From the NCBI RefSeq assembly GCF_950023065.1, contig NC_088677.1, forward strand, positions 81,927,469-81,991,468: a DNA stretch of 64,000 bases, written 5' to 3'. The first letter of the stretch is position 1; every line of letters begins with the position of its first letter. Position numbers and translations under genes: made by a program. The stretch is from Planococcus citri. Its lineage: Eukaryota; Arthropoda; Insecta; Hemiptera; Pseudococcidae. The notes beneath the pieces were generated by a model. It was not told the DNA's origin and ran no database searches. It was given only the letters and a program-made list of their open reading frames with translations. Of this stretch, positions 43,231 to 55,299 are shown piece by piece.

Positions 43231-44400
43231 ATATTGTTCTAACTTTACAAACATGGTCAAAAAGTATTTTTTGGGAAGCGCTTTCCAGGATAGACTATAC
43301 GTACTTCAGAACATTCAGTGAGTACTGGAGAATTATAATTTTTTACATCAAATCTGAACCTTTTAAAACTTTTTCAAGCTTTAAGCTTTTGTCAAAACAT
43401 TTCAAACAAGATCAAAAAGTATTTTGTATAAAGCACTTTCAAGCTAGACTACAGTTACACATACTTTCACATGTACATCGACACTTCACCGTATTGACCG
43501 TTTTGAGCTTTTTAGAACTTTTCAACGCTTTCTTTACAACTTTTTGAACTTTCAATAGAAACCTGCACATCTACGGTTCAAAATCTATTTTTTGAGAGGT
43601 TGTTGAGCAAAATCGGTTCAGCCATTGCTGAGATCTCAGAGTCAAAAGAATCCGGTCACAGACACTATATGCTGTATTGAGCTTTTTGAGCTTTTTAAAG
43701 GCTTTTTCAACTTTTTCAAGCTTCAAACTTCTCCCAAAACATTGCGAACTTTACCAAAAGGTATTTTGAGCGTTTTTGAGCTTATTGCGCAACTTTTTTC
43801 AAGCCTCAAGCTTTTTTCAAAACATTACAAACTTGACCAAAATGTATTTTGAGGTTTTTTGAGCTTATTGCTCAACTTTTTTGTGAACTTTTTTCTTTGG
43901 CATGTGACTTCTTCTGATGCTCTTTCAAGGTATAATATACGTATGTACTTCTTTGCACATGTCAATTATACTGTGTACCACTATTGAGCTTTTTTGAGCT
44001 TTACAGCGCAACTTTTTTGTGAACTTTTCTCTTCAACATTCCACTACTGTTGATGCTCTTTCAAGATATAATATTCATTCTTCTTTGTATAAGTCAAATG
44101 CGCTATGCAGGTATAGGTTAAAATCAAGTATTGAGCTTTTTTGAGCTTTACGGTGCAACTTTTCTAACTTTTGATAAAAACCTGCACATCTGCGGTTTAA
44201 AAGCTATTTTTTGTACAAAATCTTACTATGACTTTTTTATAAAGAATAGCCGTAAAAATCGCAAAAGTCAATTAATCGGGATGTTTTTTTCGCTAAAAGT
44301 TACTAGAATATTGGGCGTTCAACTGTACCTCCTTCATTTATTCCAAAACTTTTTTCAAAATATATTCCCAAACAAAGTTATTTCCATTATCTAAATTATC
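43230..44400. repeat. diverged array of TTGAGCTTTTTGAGC units
   Basis: About eight loosely related units of roughly 120-170 bp with TTGAGCTTTTTGAGCTTT, CAACTTTTT, CAAAACATT-CAAAC and CAAAA-GTATTTTG. One unit occurs at 27.1 kb. Frames here are not coding. Confidence 0.6.
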
Positions 44401-44558
44401 AAAATATGAACATCAAAACATCATGATCCATAGAACGTATAAATAAAATGAATTTGGTCATCATAGCACATAGATATACTATTTAAGATCTCCTCTTTCG
44501 ATTGCAACCTGTGGCAAGTTCGTAACACCAACAGTAGGAGCTCTAGTGCAAGAATTAG

Positions 44559-45065
44559 TTGGAAAAACAGGAATGGCCGGAATTACCCCGGGTGTCCGAA
44601 ATTACCCCAGATGACGGCATAATGTATGATATGCATGGAACAGAAAAACATGGAGATGACGTTGCTGACTCATTCCCAGAGTTCTTCCAATCAGTTTATG
44701 TGAAAGATGGTCAAATTTATAGCGACAACTCAATGTGCAGTTCATCCCTCTCAGGTGTATGTTCCATAATATCGATTGGACGGGTTAGTGAAAAAGAAGT
44801 CAAGTTAGCTATTTCAAAGCTGAAAGCTAAACGTACACTAGGGCCAGATAACATACCCTCCTATGTATACAAGGGTGTGGGAGAATTCTTGTTCAAACCC
44901 CTTACCTTTATATTTAATCTCATAATTTCCAAGAATAAATTTCCAACTGGATGGAAATGCTCAAAAGTCATCCATGTTCCAAAAAAAGGCACACTTGAAA
45001 AAGTCACTAGCTACAGACCAATATCATTAATTCCAATCCCTGCAAAACTGTTTGAAATGATTATA
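44559..45065 (+). pseudogene. LINE 2 ORF2, first RT part
   Basis: Open for 172 codons: linker (FPEFFQSVYV), LKAKRTLGPDNIPSYVYKG, then CSKVIHVPKKG and SYRPISLIPIPAKLFEMII, the finger region of the RT. The last codons (YEG) and stop come from the inserted element. Removing that element and one TA joins the frame exactly to 45,989. Confidence 0.85.
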
Positions 45066-45067
45066 TA

Positions 45068-45986
45068 CGAGGGCTGATCAAAATGTTATTGGACAATCCA
45101 CATATTTTGGGTATAAAATAATGGTAGCGAGTTCGTAAACATACCGTTGGAAAGAGCAAACCTTCCTCTTTCCAACGAGGTGAAAAAAAGTTGTGTGCGT
45201 TGAAGGACACGCGAGCTAATCCGCTTTAAACGAACCTACCTCAAGACCAGTCTGCGAATTTTGGGTTTGTTGTTAGAGTAGCGCGCGAGTTCGAAGTTCA
45301 ACTGCGGTTGAATAAATCGTTTTTCAAATATTTTAATGTTATGAATGCAGTGTATGGGAACTCTATTAAACGTGTGACAGTGCATTTTCGGTAAAAAATT
45401 TTTTAATGGTTTTGAAAGTGTCGAAAATAATGAAAATGGTGGTTGACCTGTCACATCTTGAAGTCCGGAAAACACAGGCTAGAAATAATCCTGACGAGTT
45501 CGTTAATATGTCGCTGGAAAGAGCAAACCTTCTTCTTTTCAACGAGATAAAAAAAATTGTGTGCGTTGAAGGACACGCGAGCTAATCCGCTTCAAACGAA
45601 CACATCCTCAAGACCAGTGTGCAAAATTTTGTGTTTGTTGCAATGTTGTCGTTTAAAGCAATGTGCGAGTTCGAAGTATTGCTCAAAAGGGGGAATATTT
45701 TAAGGGGGATATTAATTTTGACTCCAATGTTCGCCGTAGACTTGTTGAATAAAATTTTTGAGCGCTTTTTGTACATTTTTTTCACTAAATCAAAAATTCG
45801 CAGAACACACCTGAGGCACCTCCCTTTAAACCACTGCAGTTTGGGAACCCCTTCACATAGAAAACCCGTTGTACGCTTGTTTTATAGAGGAAAGTTTGCT
45901 CTTTCCAACGGTATGTGTACGAACTCGCTACCATTATTTTAAACCCAAAATATGGGATTGTCCAATAACATTTTGATCAGCCCTCT
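45068..45986. mobile_element. internally deleted mariner-type element
   Basis: Ends CGAGGGCTGATCAAAATG and its complement, near-identical for about 100 bp, flanked by TA (45,066-45,067 and 45,987-45,988). (TA)CGAGGG...-TC-A ends are typical of mariner elements. About 110 bp from the TIR-proximal part (GTTGTGTGCGTTGAAGG, CACGCGAGCTAATCCGCTT) are repeated directly at 45,150-45,250 and 45,500-45,620. A short frame near 45,690-45,715 reads GEYFKGDINF, similar to the GxYFEGD segment near the end of mariner transposases, so part of that gene may survive. Confidence 0.85.
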
Positions 45987-45988
45987 TA

Positions 45989-47247
45989 TGGCAAACTATA
46001 TCCTAAAATTAAAAATCTCATTTCATCAAGCCAACATGGTTTTGTTGAGGGTAGGTCAGTCAACACAAATCTTATCAACTTTGTTGAGTTCTGTCTGAGC
46101 TCCCTTGATGGTGGTGGTCAAGTGGATGCAATATATACTGATTTTAAAAAAGCATTTGATATGTAGTGTCAACCATAGAATTCTAATACTAAAACTTGGA
46201 AAACTTGGTTTCTCTCACAACTTGTGTAGTTTATTCTGGTCTTATCTGAATGGGAGGGTGCAGTATGTGTCTTACAAAAACAGAATATCTAGTATATACC
46301 CCTGTCCATCTGGTGTCCCTCAGGGTTCTAACTTGGGCCCCCTATTCTTTCTATTATTTGTAAACGACCTCCCATCTGTGCTAGAAAATTCAGAGAGCCT
46401 GCTTTTTGCTGATGATGCAAAAATATATAAGAAAATTCAAACTGTAAAAGATAGCCAAGAACTTCAGACAGATTTAGATAGGTTTGTTGAATGGAGCATT
46501 GAAAACAAACTTCCCCTGAATTTTTCAAAATGTTCTACAATTACTTTTACTTGAAAAAAAAATGTTATAGGTTGCACATATACTGCCAATGGGGAAGAAC
46601 TTTCTTGCTTAACAACAGTTAGGGACCTGGGTGTGATTCTGGATGTTGGGGCTTACCTTCAAGTGTCAGGTCAATACTGTGTTAGTCAAGGCAAGACGAA
46701 TGGCGTATTTTGTGGTCAGAAATTCTGCTCAATTCAGGAGGATAAACATGTTTAAGATTTTATATTTCTCATACATAAGATCAATCCTTGAGTTTGGAAT
46801 ACTAGTCTGGTTTCCTCATACCAAAAAATTCATAAAAGAACTTGAAAAAATTCAAACCAGGTTTCTAAAATACCTATATTTGAAGACCTTCGAATATTAT
46901 CCCCATGACCTAACTCAAAAGGAACTGTTAGAAGGATTTGAAATCAACTCATTAGAAAAAAGGAGAGAAATAATAGCACTGTTGTTCCTATATGATATTA
47001 TCCATGGTAATATAAATGAAAGTAACCTTTTGGGAAAAATTAATTTCTGGGCCCCCAAAATCCATTCTAGACAAAAAAAAAAAAAACATTCTCTTTAAGC
47101 AATTACCATTCATCTAGGATGAGGGTGTCTCCTATGAATAACATCATGGGCATCTCAGATGCTTTTCTCTGTAGATGTGCAGACGCTGACATTTTTAGTA
47201 TGGGTAGGTCAGCCTTCAGGCGTTTGGTGAGGGGGGCATGGGAGTAG
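45989..47247 (+). pseudogene. LINE 2 ORF2, second RT part and C-terminus
   Basis: Continues with SQHGFVEGRSVNTNLINF, IYTDFKKAFD, a frameshift near 46,160, VNHRILILKLGKLGF, SGVPQGSNLGPLFFLLFVND and catalytic FADD at 46,405-46,416. A stop at 46,552 and frameshift precede RDLGVIL and a C-terminal region open to 47,098. A shift in the A-run at 47,074-47,088 then leads to MNNIMGISDAFLCRCADADI, ending at TAG 47,245-47,247. Three or more lesions; inactive. Confidence 0.85.
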
Positions 47248-47653
47248 GCCAGTAGGGGCATGGGCGCATTAGGTGTTACTTGTGGGTCACCTTGTTATTG
47301 CATTGTTATTATTATACTTTATTTTTTGTTTTTTATTTTGTTTTATTTTTTTGGTTGGTTTCATTTTTCTTCTTTTTTTGTTCTATGTTTTTTTTCTCTC
47401 TCTCTCTTTATTTTTTTCTTCTCTTTATGAACCACTAATTATTAATGGTCTTACTTATCTTTTGTTGTTAGTATCATATTTTTCTTTTGTTTCTGATATT
47501 TTCTCACTTTACCTCATCATCTTTTGTATTTTTTTGTTTCTTTTTCTTTTTAGTTTATAAAGTGATATTTAGTTTTTATTGTCCCATAGTTATAATCGGT
47601 CTCTCCTGTAATTGGCTTCTGGCTGTTGGAGAGCCCTAAATTGTTTAAATAGG

Positions 47654-47684
<31 letters not shown>

Positions 47685-47699
47685 ACATAGAAAAACTCG

Positions 47700-50600
47700 A
47701 TGTAAAAGATCAGAAAAAAAAACAATTTCAGGACATAGAGTTCGCCTCGTTGACCGCGTCACAATTTTTCAAATGAAATCATGCGATTCATGCGTGGAAA
47801 AAAAACTAAAAGAATAAAAGAACCGCATTCGGCATTTCCCTCCTATAATTATATTCGAATACTTTTCATTTTCATCGACTACTAGCGCCAGCTCTGGTAA
47901 AGTTGTGAATATAGGAAAACCCAACAACAACAACAACGACGACGACGACGACAACGACGAGGGTGAAAAGGTGAAAAAGGAAAACGCGTATGGTACCAGT
48001 GCAGCATACCGTGAACGTGAAAATGCTGGAAAAGCTGTCTCCGAAGGCGTTAAATATTCGTGAAAAGTTTTATCATCACGTCATTACGATTGGGCAATTT
48101 TTTACGCATTGCTAGATAATAATCTTGATTGGCGTTGACACCGCGAGCCGAGTTCGATGTGTTCGTACCGTTTTGTGGGGAAATGTACTCGATTACGAGG
48201 TTATTTCAGCTTTTCTTCCGAATGAGACTACATTTTCGAGTGGAAATATCGATTTAGTAAGTACAACAAGACAATCTTTCGTATCAAATTTATATATTCA
48301 TTTTTTTTTCTGTATAGTTTTTGATGGTTGCTGCTTTTGTAGTCTCTACGTTGTTGTGTAATTTGATGATTTACTGTCGAAGGTGTACTTCATTGGTGCT
48401 TTGGATATGTGAGATGATAAAATAAGTATTTCAGTATCTGAAGTGTTACGATATCTGTAAATACAGAGGTACACAAAAATAGTGGCACGTTGAGAAAATA
48501 AACACGAGATTTCGTAACTTCAACTTCTGAATGATGAATAAAAAGACATTCCCAATTCGAATAATTCCCTATAAGATACTCGAATCCACAAAGACCATTA
48601 AATTTACCGATTCAATTTTTAAATTCATTCAGTCCTTACTTCTTGAACTTATACCCCGATGAACTTATGGCCATGTCACTGTAAATTATAAATACCCAAA
48701 GTATTTCAGTCGATTCTTACTATATGCCCACTTTTGACTCTTGAGTACACAATACCGGTAACGATCGACGTAATTACCAAACCTGTCGAAAGGCCACTGT
48801 TCTTTTAATACGTTCGCCTAAACATTGATTTTCTAGCGCTTATTATAGCGATTTAATATTCAGCTAATTTGAATAACGCGAAAGAAAGCTTAATGTAGAG
48901 TTGATGATTGTTGTGATCGTTTGAGTAGATAACTAATAATCGCCGAGTATAAATAACCATCAACGTGTTTTTGAGTAGGTGTATTTTTTTTTATACTTAG
49001 CTTGCGCATTTCGTTGGGATAACTGTACGAATACAGGTAGAGGTGGCTTGTGCCTAATTAGTGCTTGGCATTTCCATTCGAACGAATGCATAAAAATAAG
49101 TGTTGCAGCTTTTTCAGTCACGATTTTAGTTTTGCTCCCTCATCAGTGAAAATTGCTGTTTTTTTCTTCATTTTTTTTGCAATAAGCTCAAATTTCTCGT
49201 TTTCATTAGCTTCAATTTAAAAAAAAAACAAACAAAGAAAAACAAAACATTGAAAATTGAGATATTTTTGGTGTTTTAGGAAGCAATGAAAAATCTCAGC
49301 GAGAAAATTATCTTTTTTGTATACAAATAAATCGAATTGGATTTTTTTTTCATGATGTCCTGTTTGTTTGACACTTTGTACATACCTACCCACTCTTTTC
49401 TATTATTTAATCGTGGAACAAAAATTTTGAGACTCCCTCTTCTGAAAAATATTGAGATGGTTTTGAAAAAATGACTTGTTTTTTCATATATTTAATCAAA
49501 CATTTTTAAATTTCCCATTAATTTTTTACTTATTTTGAAAATTCGAATTTCTAAAAATTTTCTCTCAAGTGGTGATCAATTTTGAAGCAAAGATCTAAAC
49601 ATCTGAAAATTTTGAATCGAAAAAAAAGTCGAAATGCTTTCTTAAGTGATGAAAAAAAAAGGATTGTAATAATATTGAACTTCTACCCCTTATTCAATTC
49701 GAATAAAATTTATTTGAGAAAATAATGAAACATAAATTTTGAGACTGCTCCTTCTGAAAAATATTGAAGTATATTTTTGGAGAAATGACTTGCTTTTTCA
49801 TATTATTAAATCAATAATTTTTGAATTTCCTTTCCCAGCCACGTATTCTTTCATCATTTTGGAACTTTTAATTTCTAAAATTTTGTTTCCAAAGATGATA
49901 AATTTGGAGAAAAAGATCTAAACATCTGAAAATTCACTTCATCACTAGTTTGGGTCTTTTTTACATCCGAAATCTGTACCCCAACACTCAACTGCTCCCC
50001 TCCCATCTGAGGCCAAAAAATTTCATCGTCGAAAAAAAACAATCAACATCAAAATTTCATGCTTACTGTCAAAAATTGGGCAATCAGTGCGAATGCCCAC
50101 ATTCTTCTTTCAGTCAATGAATTATAGTATACTTTTGCACATGCATTTTTTAGAGTCAGTCAGAAATGTGACGTTCCTTTGTCCAAATTTTCATACAATC
50201 AATGAGGGGATGGGGCCTTATACACATTTCTCAATTAGGTAGTTCAAATTGTGACATTCGGACATATTTTTCGAACCCAGCATATCAAAGGGACATTTCG
50301 GCATACTTACTTATTTTTCAAGCATTCAAGATTGGAATTTTTTTCATCGATTGATGATGAAATATGTACTTACTTATTTGTAGGTACACATTTTTCGATC
50401 ACCCAAAATGGGACATTTAATTGTGCTCATATTTTGAACAGTCAAGAGTCAATAGTGGGATATTTGCCCACATTTTTCGATCAGCTAGAAATGAGAATTT
50501 TGCTCAAACTTATCCGGAAGTGGAGAAAAAGACATTTGTGCAAGATTACCTATAAATCAGGGGTCCTCAGTTCTGTAATCATTTTTTGAGCTAAATACAG

Positions 50601-51060
50601 GGTCATTCGCCAACTTTCCAAGTCAAATTAACCTTTCGATTATTCTCAACATTTTTTTATAGGTTCCTTCATGTGTATTAGAATGGATGGAATATCATTT
50701 TTATAGGTCCTTCAGCCCCCCCCCCACCCTAAAGCAGATGGTGTGGGCTTTTTTCAGCAGTTGAAATTTTTATCATGATGCCCATCTTTTGATTGGGAAA
50801 AATCGGTTTGAGGGATTTTTAAAGAATAATTTGAGACTAACTTCGAAAATATCCGCTAAAAATGCCCAAAGTTCAAAGTTAAGTTTTTTTTTGAAAGCTG
50901 AATTTTCAAATTTCAAGCCTACCATGATTTGAAAATTTGAAAAAAGTCCAGGAAGCATACATTTTTATCAGATACTCATAACATCTACGTATCAATTTTT
51001 TGTGATGGAACTCGTACAACCATTGAAAGAGAAAGGAAGACGGGGGGCAGGGGGTCCCAA
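47700..51060. other. 3.4 kb with low repeat content, no clear gene
   Basis: Contains an (ACA/ACG)n microsatellite at 47,922-47,960. ATG at about 48,023 opens a 30-codon frame (MLEKLSPKALNIREKFYHH) that ends in TAG without support. Two direct, diverged stretches start GAGACT-C-CCTTCTGAAAAATATTGA at about 49,430 and 49,740. Otherwise nothing recognised; may be intergenic or intronic. Confidence 0.4.
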
Positions 51061-51129
51061 AATTTTGGTGTAGGTTCATTAAATGTAAAGAAAGGTCAAA
51101 TATCGTGTGACATATCGCTTTTTAGTAAT

Positions 51130-54100
51130 TTCTAAGAGCACTGGTTCGAGTATTGACTAATTTTTTGAATTCGACCTCTCCAACCCCCCTCTCCTCCACC
51201 AAAATCGGCTAAAAAATTTCGTGAAAATCGAAAAAATTGTGTAACGTATAATTTATTAGGTTTTTGGGAGCGCTGAATTCGAATATCAACCCATTTTTTG
51301 GATTCCATCTCCTCAAACCTCCCCCCCTCAAACCCAAAAATTTTCTGAAATTTGAAAAAATCGTGTGACATATTGTTTGTTGGGTTTTTGGAAGTGCTGA
51401 ATTCGAATTTCAAATCATTTTCTGGATTCGACCTCTCCATCGCCCCCTCCCCCATCGGCCCCAAAAATTTCTTGAAAATTGAAAAAATCGTGTGAAACTT
51501 GGTTTATTAGGTTTTTGAGAGCGTAGAATTCGAATTTCAGCTCAATTAATGGATTCGACCTCATCAATTCCGGCTCACCCACCCATCCCCCCACAAATTC
51601 CAAAAATTTCTCGGAAATTCAAAAATTCGTGTGACATATGGTTTATTAGGTTTTTAAGAGCGCTGAATTCGAATTTATATCCATTTTTTGGATTTGACCC
51701 CCCCCCCCACCACCACCTGCTTATTCAAACCTAAAAATTTTCTGAAAATTGAAAAAAATCGTGTGACATAGGGTTTTTTAGGTTTTTGAGAGCGCTGAAT
51801 TCGAATTTAAGCTCATTTATTGGGTTCAACCTCACCAATCCCGCCTCACTCCCCCCACCATCAATTCCAAAAATTTCTCGAAAATTCAAAAATTCGTGGG
51901 ACATATGGTTTATTAGGTTTTTAGGAGCGCTGAATTCGAATTTATACTCATTTTTTGGATTTGAACTCCCCCAACCCCCCTCCACCTGCTCAATCAAACC
52001 CAAAAATTTTCTAAAAATTGAAAAGATCATGTGACACATGGTTTATTAGGTTTTTGAAAGCGCGGAATCCGAATTTCAACTCAATTAATAGATTCGACCT
52101 CACCAAACTCGCCTCACCCACCCACCCCCTCCCCCACCATCAATTCCAAAAATTTCTCGGAAATTCAAAAATTCGTGTGACATATGGTTTATTAGGTTTT
52201 TAGGAGCGCTGAATTCGAATTTATACCCATTTTTTGGATTCGACCCCCCCCCACCACCTGCTCATTCAAACCCAAAAATTTTCTGAAAATTGAAAAAAGT
52301 CGTGTGACATATGGTTTATTAGGTTTTTGAGAGCGCAGAATTCGAATTTCAGCTCAGTTTTTGGATTCAACCTCTTTAACATCGCCCTCCCTCCCACCAT
52401 CAATTCCAAAAATGTCTCAGATATTCAAAAATTCGTGTGACATATGGTTTATTAGGTTTTTAGGAGCGCTGAATTTCGAATTTATACTCATTTTTTGGAT
52501 TCGACTTCCCCCAACCCCCCTCCACGTGCTCAATCAAACCCAAAAATTTTCTGAAAATTGAAAAAATCGTGTGACACATGGTTTATTAGGTTTTTGAGAG
52601 CGCGAAATCCGAATTTTAGCTCAATTGATAGATTCGACCTCACCAATCTCGCCTCACCCACCCACCCCCTCCCCCACCATCAATTCCAAAAATTTCTCGG
52701 AAATTCAAAAATTCGTGTGACATATGGTTTGTTAGGTTTTTAGGAGCGCGCACAGTGACTCGGATTGCGAAAAAAGGCGCGCATGGCGTTTTACAGCAAA
52801 ACTATGACCATATCAAAAGTTCAAAGTAGTGATTTCGTAGTAATTTTCAACGAGGAATTCGAATCCGATGTCCTTTTTTTTCGCCAGACCCCTTGGGGGG
52901 TGGTACCAAAATCAAATTTTGTAAAAATGAAAAAAAAAATCGAGTGATATGTCAAAATGTAGGTTTTTTGGATCGAGGAACACGAATCTGATGTCCTTTT
53001 TTCGCTCAGACCCCATGGGGAGGTGCTACCCAAATGAAATTTTGTAAAAATGAAAAAAATCGAGTGATATGTCAAAATGTAGGTTTTTTGGGCCGAGGAA
53101 CACGAATCTGAGGTTCTTTCCTCCCTCAGACGCTTCGGGGGCCCTTGGAGAGGTCCTACCATTCTTGAGATATCTCGTCTCAAACGCGACTACATTTTAA
53201 CTAAATTAACGCAAAATAATTGTAAGTGATTAAGGCATAAGTTTTTTCATTCAACTCCCTTCAAAACCGCGATTGCGTGAAAATGTGCGTTGAATTATGC
53301 AGAATTCGGGCGTGGTTAGTTACATTCCGACTACGTCCGATTTTTCGAGTTATGATATAAAATAACCGACGATGTCGGGTGGAATGATTGAAAAACTGAC
53401 TAATAAAACCCATCAACCAAAAAGATCTAAATTTTGATAATCTACTAAAATTTTTGTGATTTTCTCAAAATTTGATTTCGGTAACACCTCCCCTAGGGGA
53501 TGAATGAAAAAAAGGACTTCAGATTCGTGTTTCTCGACCCAAAAAACCTACATTTTGACCTATCACTCGATTTTTTTCTATTTTTCCAAATTTTGATTTG
53601 CACCTCCCCAAGGGCCCCCAAGGGGTCTGAGGGAAGAAAGAACCTCAGATTCGTGTTCCTCGGCCCAAAAAACCTACATTTTGACATATCACTCGATTTT
53701 TTTCATTTTTACAAAATTTCATTTGGGTAGCACCTCCCCATGGGGTCTGAGCGAAAAAAGGACATCAGATTCGTGTTCCTCGATCCAAAAAACCTACATT
53801 TTGACATATCACTCGATTTTTTTTTCATTTTTACAAAATTTGATTTTGGTACCACCCCCCAAGGGGTCTGGCGAAAAAAAAGGACATCGGATTCGAATTC
53901 CTCGTTGAAAATTACTACGAAATCACTACTTTGAACTTTTGACATGGTCATAGTTTTGCTGTAAAACGCCATGCGCGCCTTTTTTCGCAATCCGAGTCAC
54001 TGTGGAGCGCTGAATTTCGAATTTATACTCATTTTTTGGATTCGACTTCCCCCAACCCCCCTCCACGTGCTCAATCAAACCCAAAAATTTTCTGAAAATT

Positions 54101-55280
54101 GAAAAAATCGTGTGACACATGGTTTATTAGGTTTTTGAAAGCGCGGAATCCGAATTTTAGCTCAATTGATAGATTCGACCTCACCAATCTCGCCTCACCC
54201 ACCCACCCCCTCCCCCACCATCAATTCCAAAAATTTCTCGGAAATTCAAAAATTCGTGTGACATATGGTTTGTTAGGTTTTTAGGAGCGCTGAATTCGAA
54301 TTTATACCCATTTTTTGGATTCGACCCCCTCCCATTACCTGCTCATTCAAACCCAAAAATTTTCTGAAAATTGAGAAAAGTCGTGTGACAAACGGTTTAT
54401 TAGGTTTTTGAGAGCGCAGAATTCGAATTTCTGCTCAGTTTTTGGATTCAACCTCTTTAACATCGCCCTCCCCCCCCCCACCATCAATTCCAAAAATGTC
54501 TCGAAAATAGTAAAATTCATGTGACATATGGTTTGCTAGGTTTTTGGGAGCGCTGAATTCGTATATTGAATAATTTTTTTGATTTCGAAATCCTCAACAC
54601 CGTCTCTCTTCTCTCTTCCCTCCCCCATCAACTCCAGAAATGACTTAAAAATTGAAAGAAATTGGTTGTCATATTGTTCATTAGATTTTTGGAAGCGCTG
54701 AATATCAGCAACTAATTTGTCTATGGTTTCGAAATATCATTATGCCCCCTCTACCCCCCCCCCCAATCAACGACAGAAATTTTTTGAAAATTGAAGAAAT
54801 CGTGTGACGTATTGTTAATTAGGTTTTTTGGAAATGCTGCGTTGGAATTTCAACTCATTTTTTGTATTCGATCTCTCTAACGCTTCCCCCGTCCCCCCCC
54901 CCATATATAGGTATAAATTCCAAAAAAATGCCTTGAAAATCGGAGAAATCGTGTGACATATTGTTTGTTAGGTTTTTGAAAGTTCTGAATTCGAATTTCA
55001 GTTCATTTCTTTGATCTAACCTCTCCAACCTCCCCCCCCCCATGACCTCAACAATTTTCTGAAAACAGAAAAAATCGTGTGGCATGTGGTTTATTCGGTT
55101 TTTGAGAGCACTGAATTCGAATTTCAAATTCAACTCGTTTTTTGTGTTTTGGTCTCTCCAACAGCGTCCGCCCCCCCCCCATCAACTCCCAAAATTTATT
55201 GAAAATTGAAAAAAATCTTGTAACATGTGGTTTATTAGGTTTTTGGGAGCACTGAATCCGAATATTAACTCGTTTCTTGA
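51130..55280. repeat. satellite array, 130-150-bp units in alternating types
   Basis: About 20 units, each with GTGTGACATATGGTTTATTAGG, TTTTTGAGAGCGCTGAATTCGAAT, TTTTTTGGATTCGACC, a C-run and CCAAAAATTTTCTGAAAATTG (all shown as separate pieces). Two unit types alternate from 51.5 to 54.5 kb: one with TTATACCCA and CACCTGCTCATTCAAACCC, the other with CAGCTCAATTAATAG and CGCCTCACCCACCC plus ATCAATTCC. Period is thus about 275 bp for the dimer. Open frames are artefacts of the repeat. Interrupted by a fold-back element. Confidence 0.85.
52751..54004. mobile_element. fold-back element inserted in the satellite
   Basis: Arms of about 420-530 bp are inverted copies: CACAGTGACTCGG at 52,751 and CCGAGTCACTGTG at 54,004. 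They contain GAGGAACACGAATCTGATG, CCCCATGGGGAGGTG and AAAAATCGAGTGATATGTC, repeated two to three times per arm. A 300-bp non-inverted centre (53,171-53,470) contains no gene. The satellite word GAGCGC is present on both sides (52,744-52,749 and 54,005-54,010), a likely 6-bp target duplication with one extra G at the left end. Confidence 0.8.
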
Positions 55281-55299
55281 ATTTAACCTTGAATTTTTT

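Larger units (their letters stand above)
44559..47690 (+). mobile_element. 5'-truncated LINE (Jockey/CR1-like), cut by a mariner
   Basis: RT-containing ORF2 remnant followed by a 3' UTR and a (TAAA)n tail at 47,651-47,686. The 5' part (ORF1, endonuclease) is missing. The order of motifs and the post-RT C-terminal region (LEKRREIIALLFLYDI...NES) resemble Jockey/CR1 superfamily elements. Interrupted at 45,068-45,986. Confidence 0.85.

Noticed and set aside
47273..47560. 95-codon hydrophobic frame after LINE 2
   Set aside because: T-rich 3' UTR of the LINE translated as Leu/Phe; not a membrane protein gene.
52821..53990. Frames of 75-120 codons with RTSDSCSSxQKTYILTYHS repeats
   Set aside because: Derived from the repeated arms of the fold-back element at 52.75-54.0 kb.
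51132..55133. Frames with EFSALKNLINHMSHDF or FIRFLRALNSN repeats
   Set aside because: Satellite units translated; not coding.
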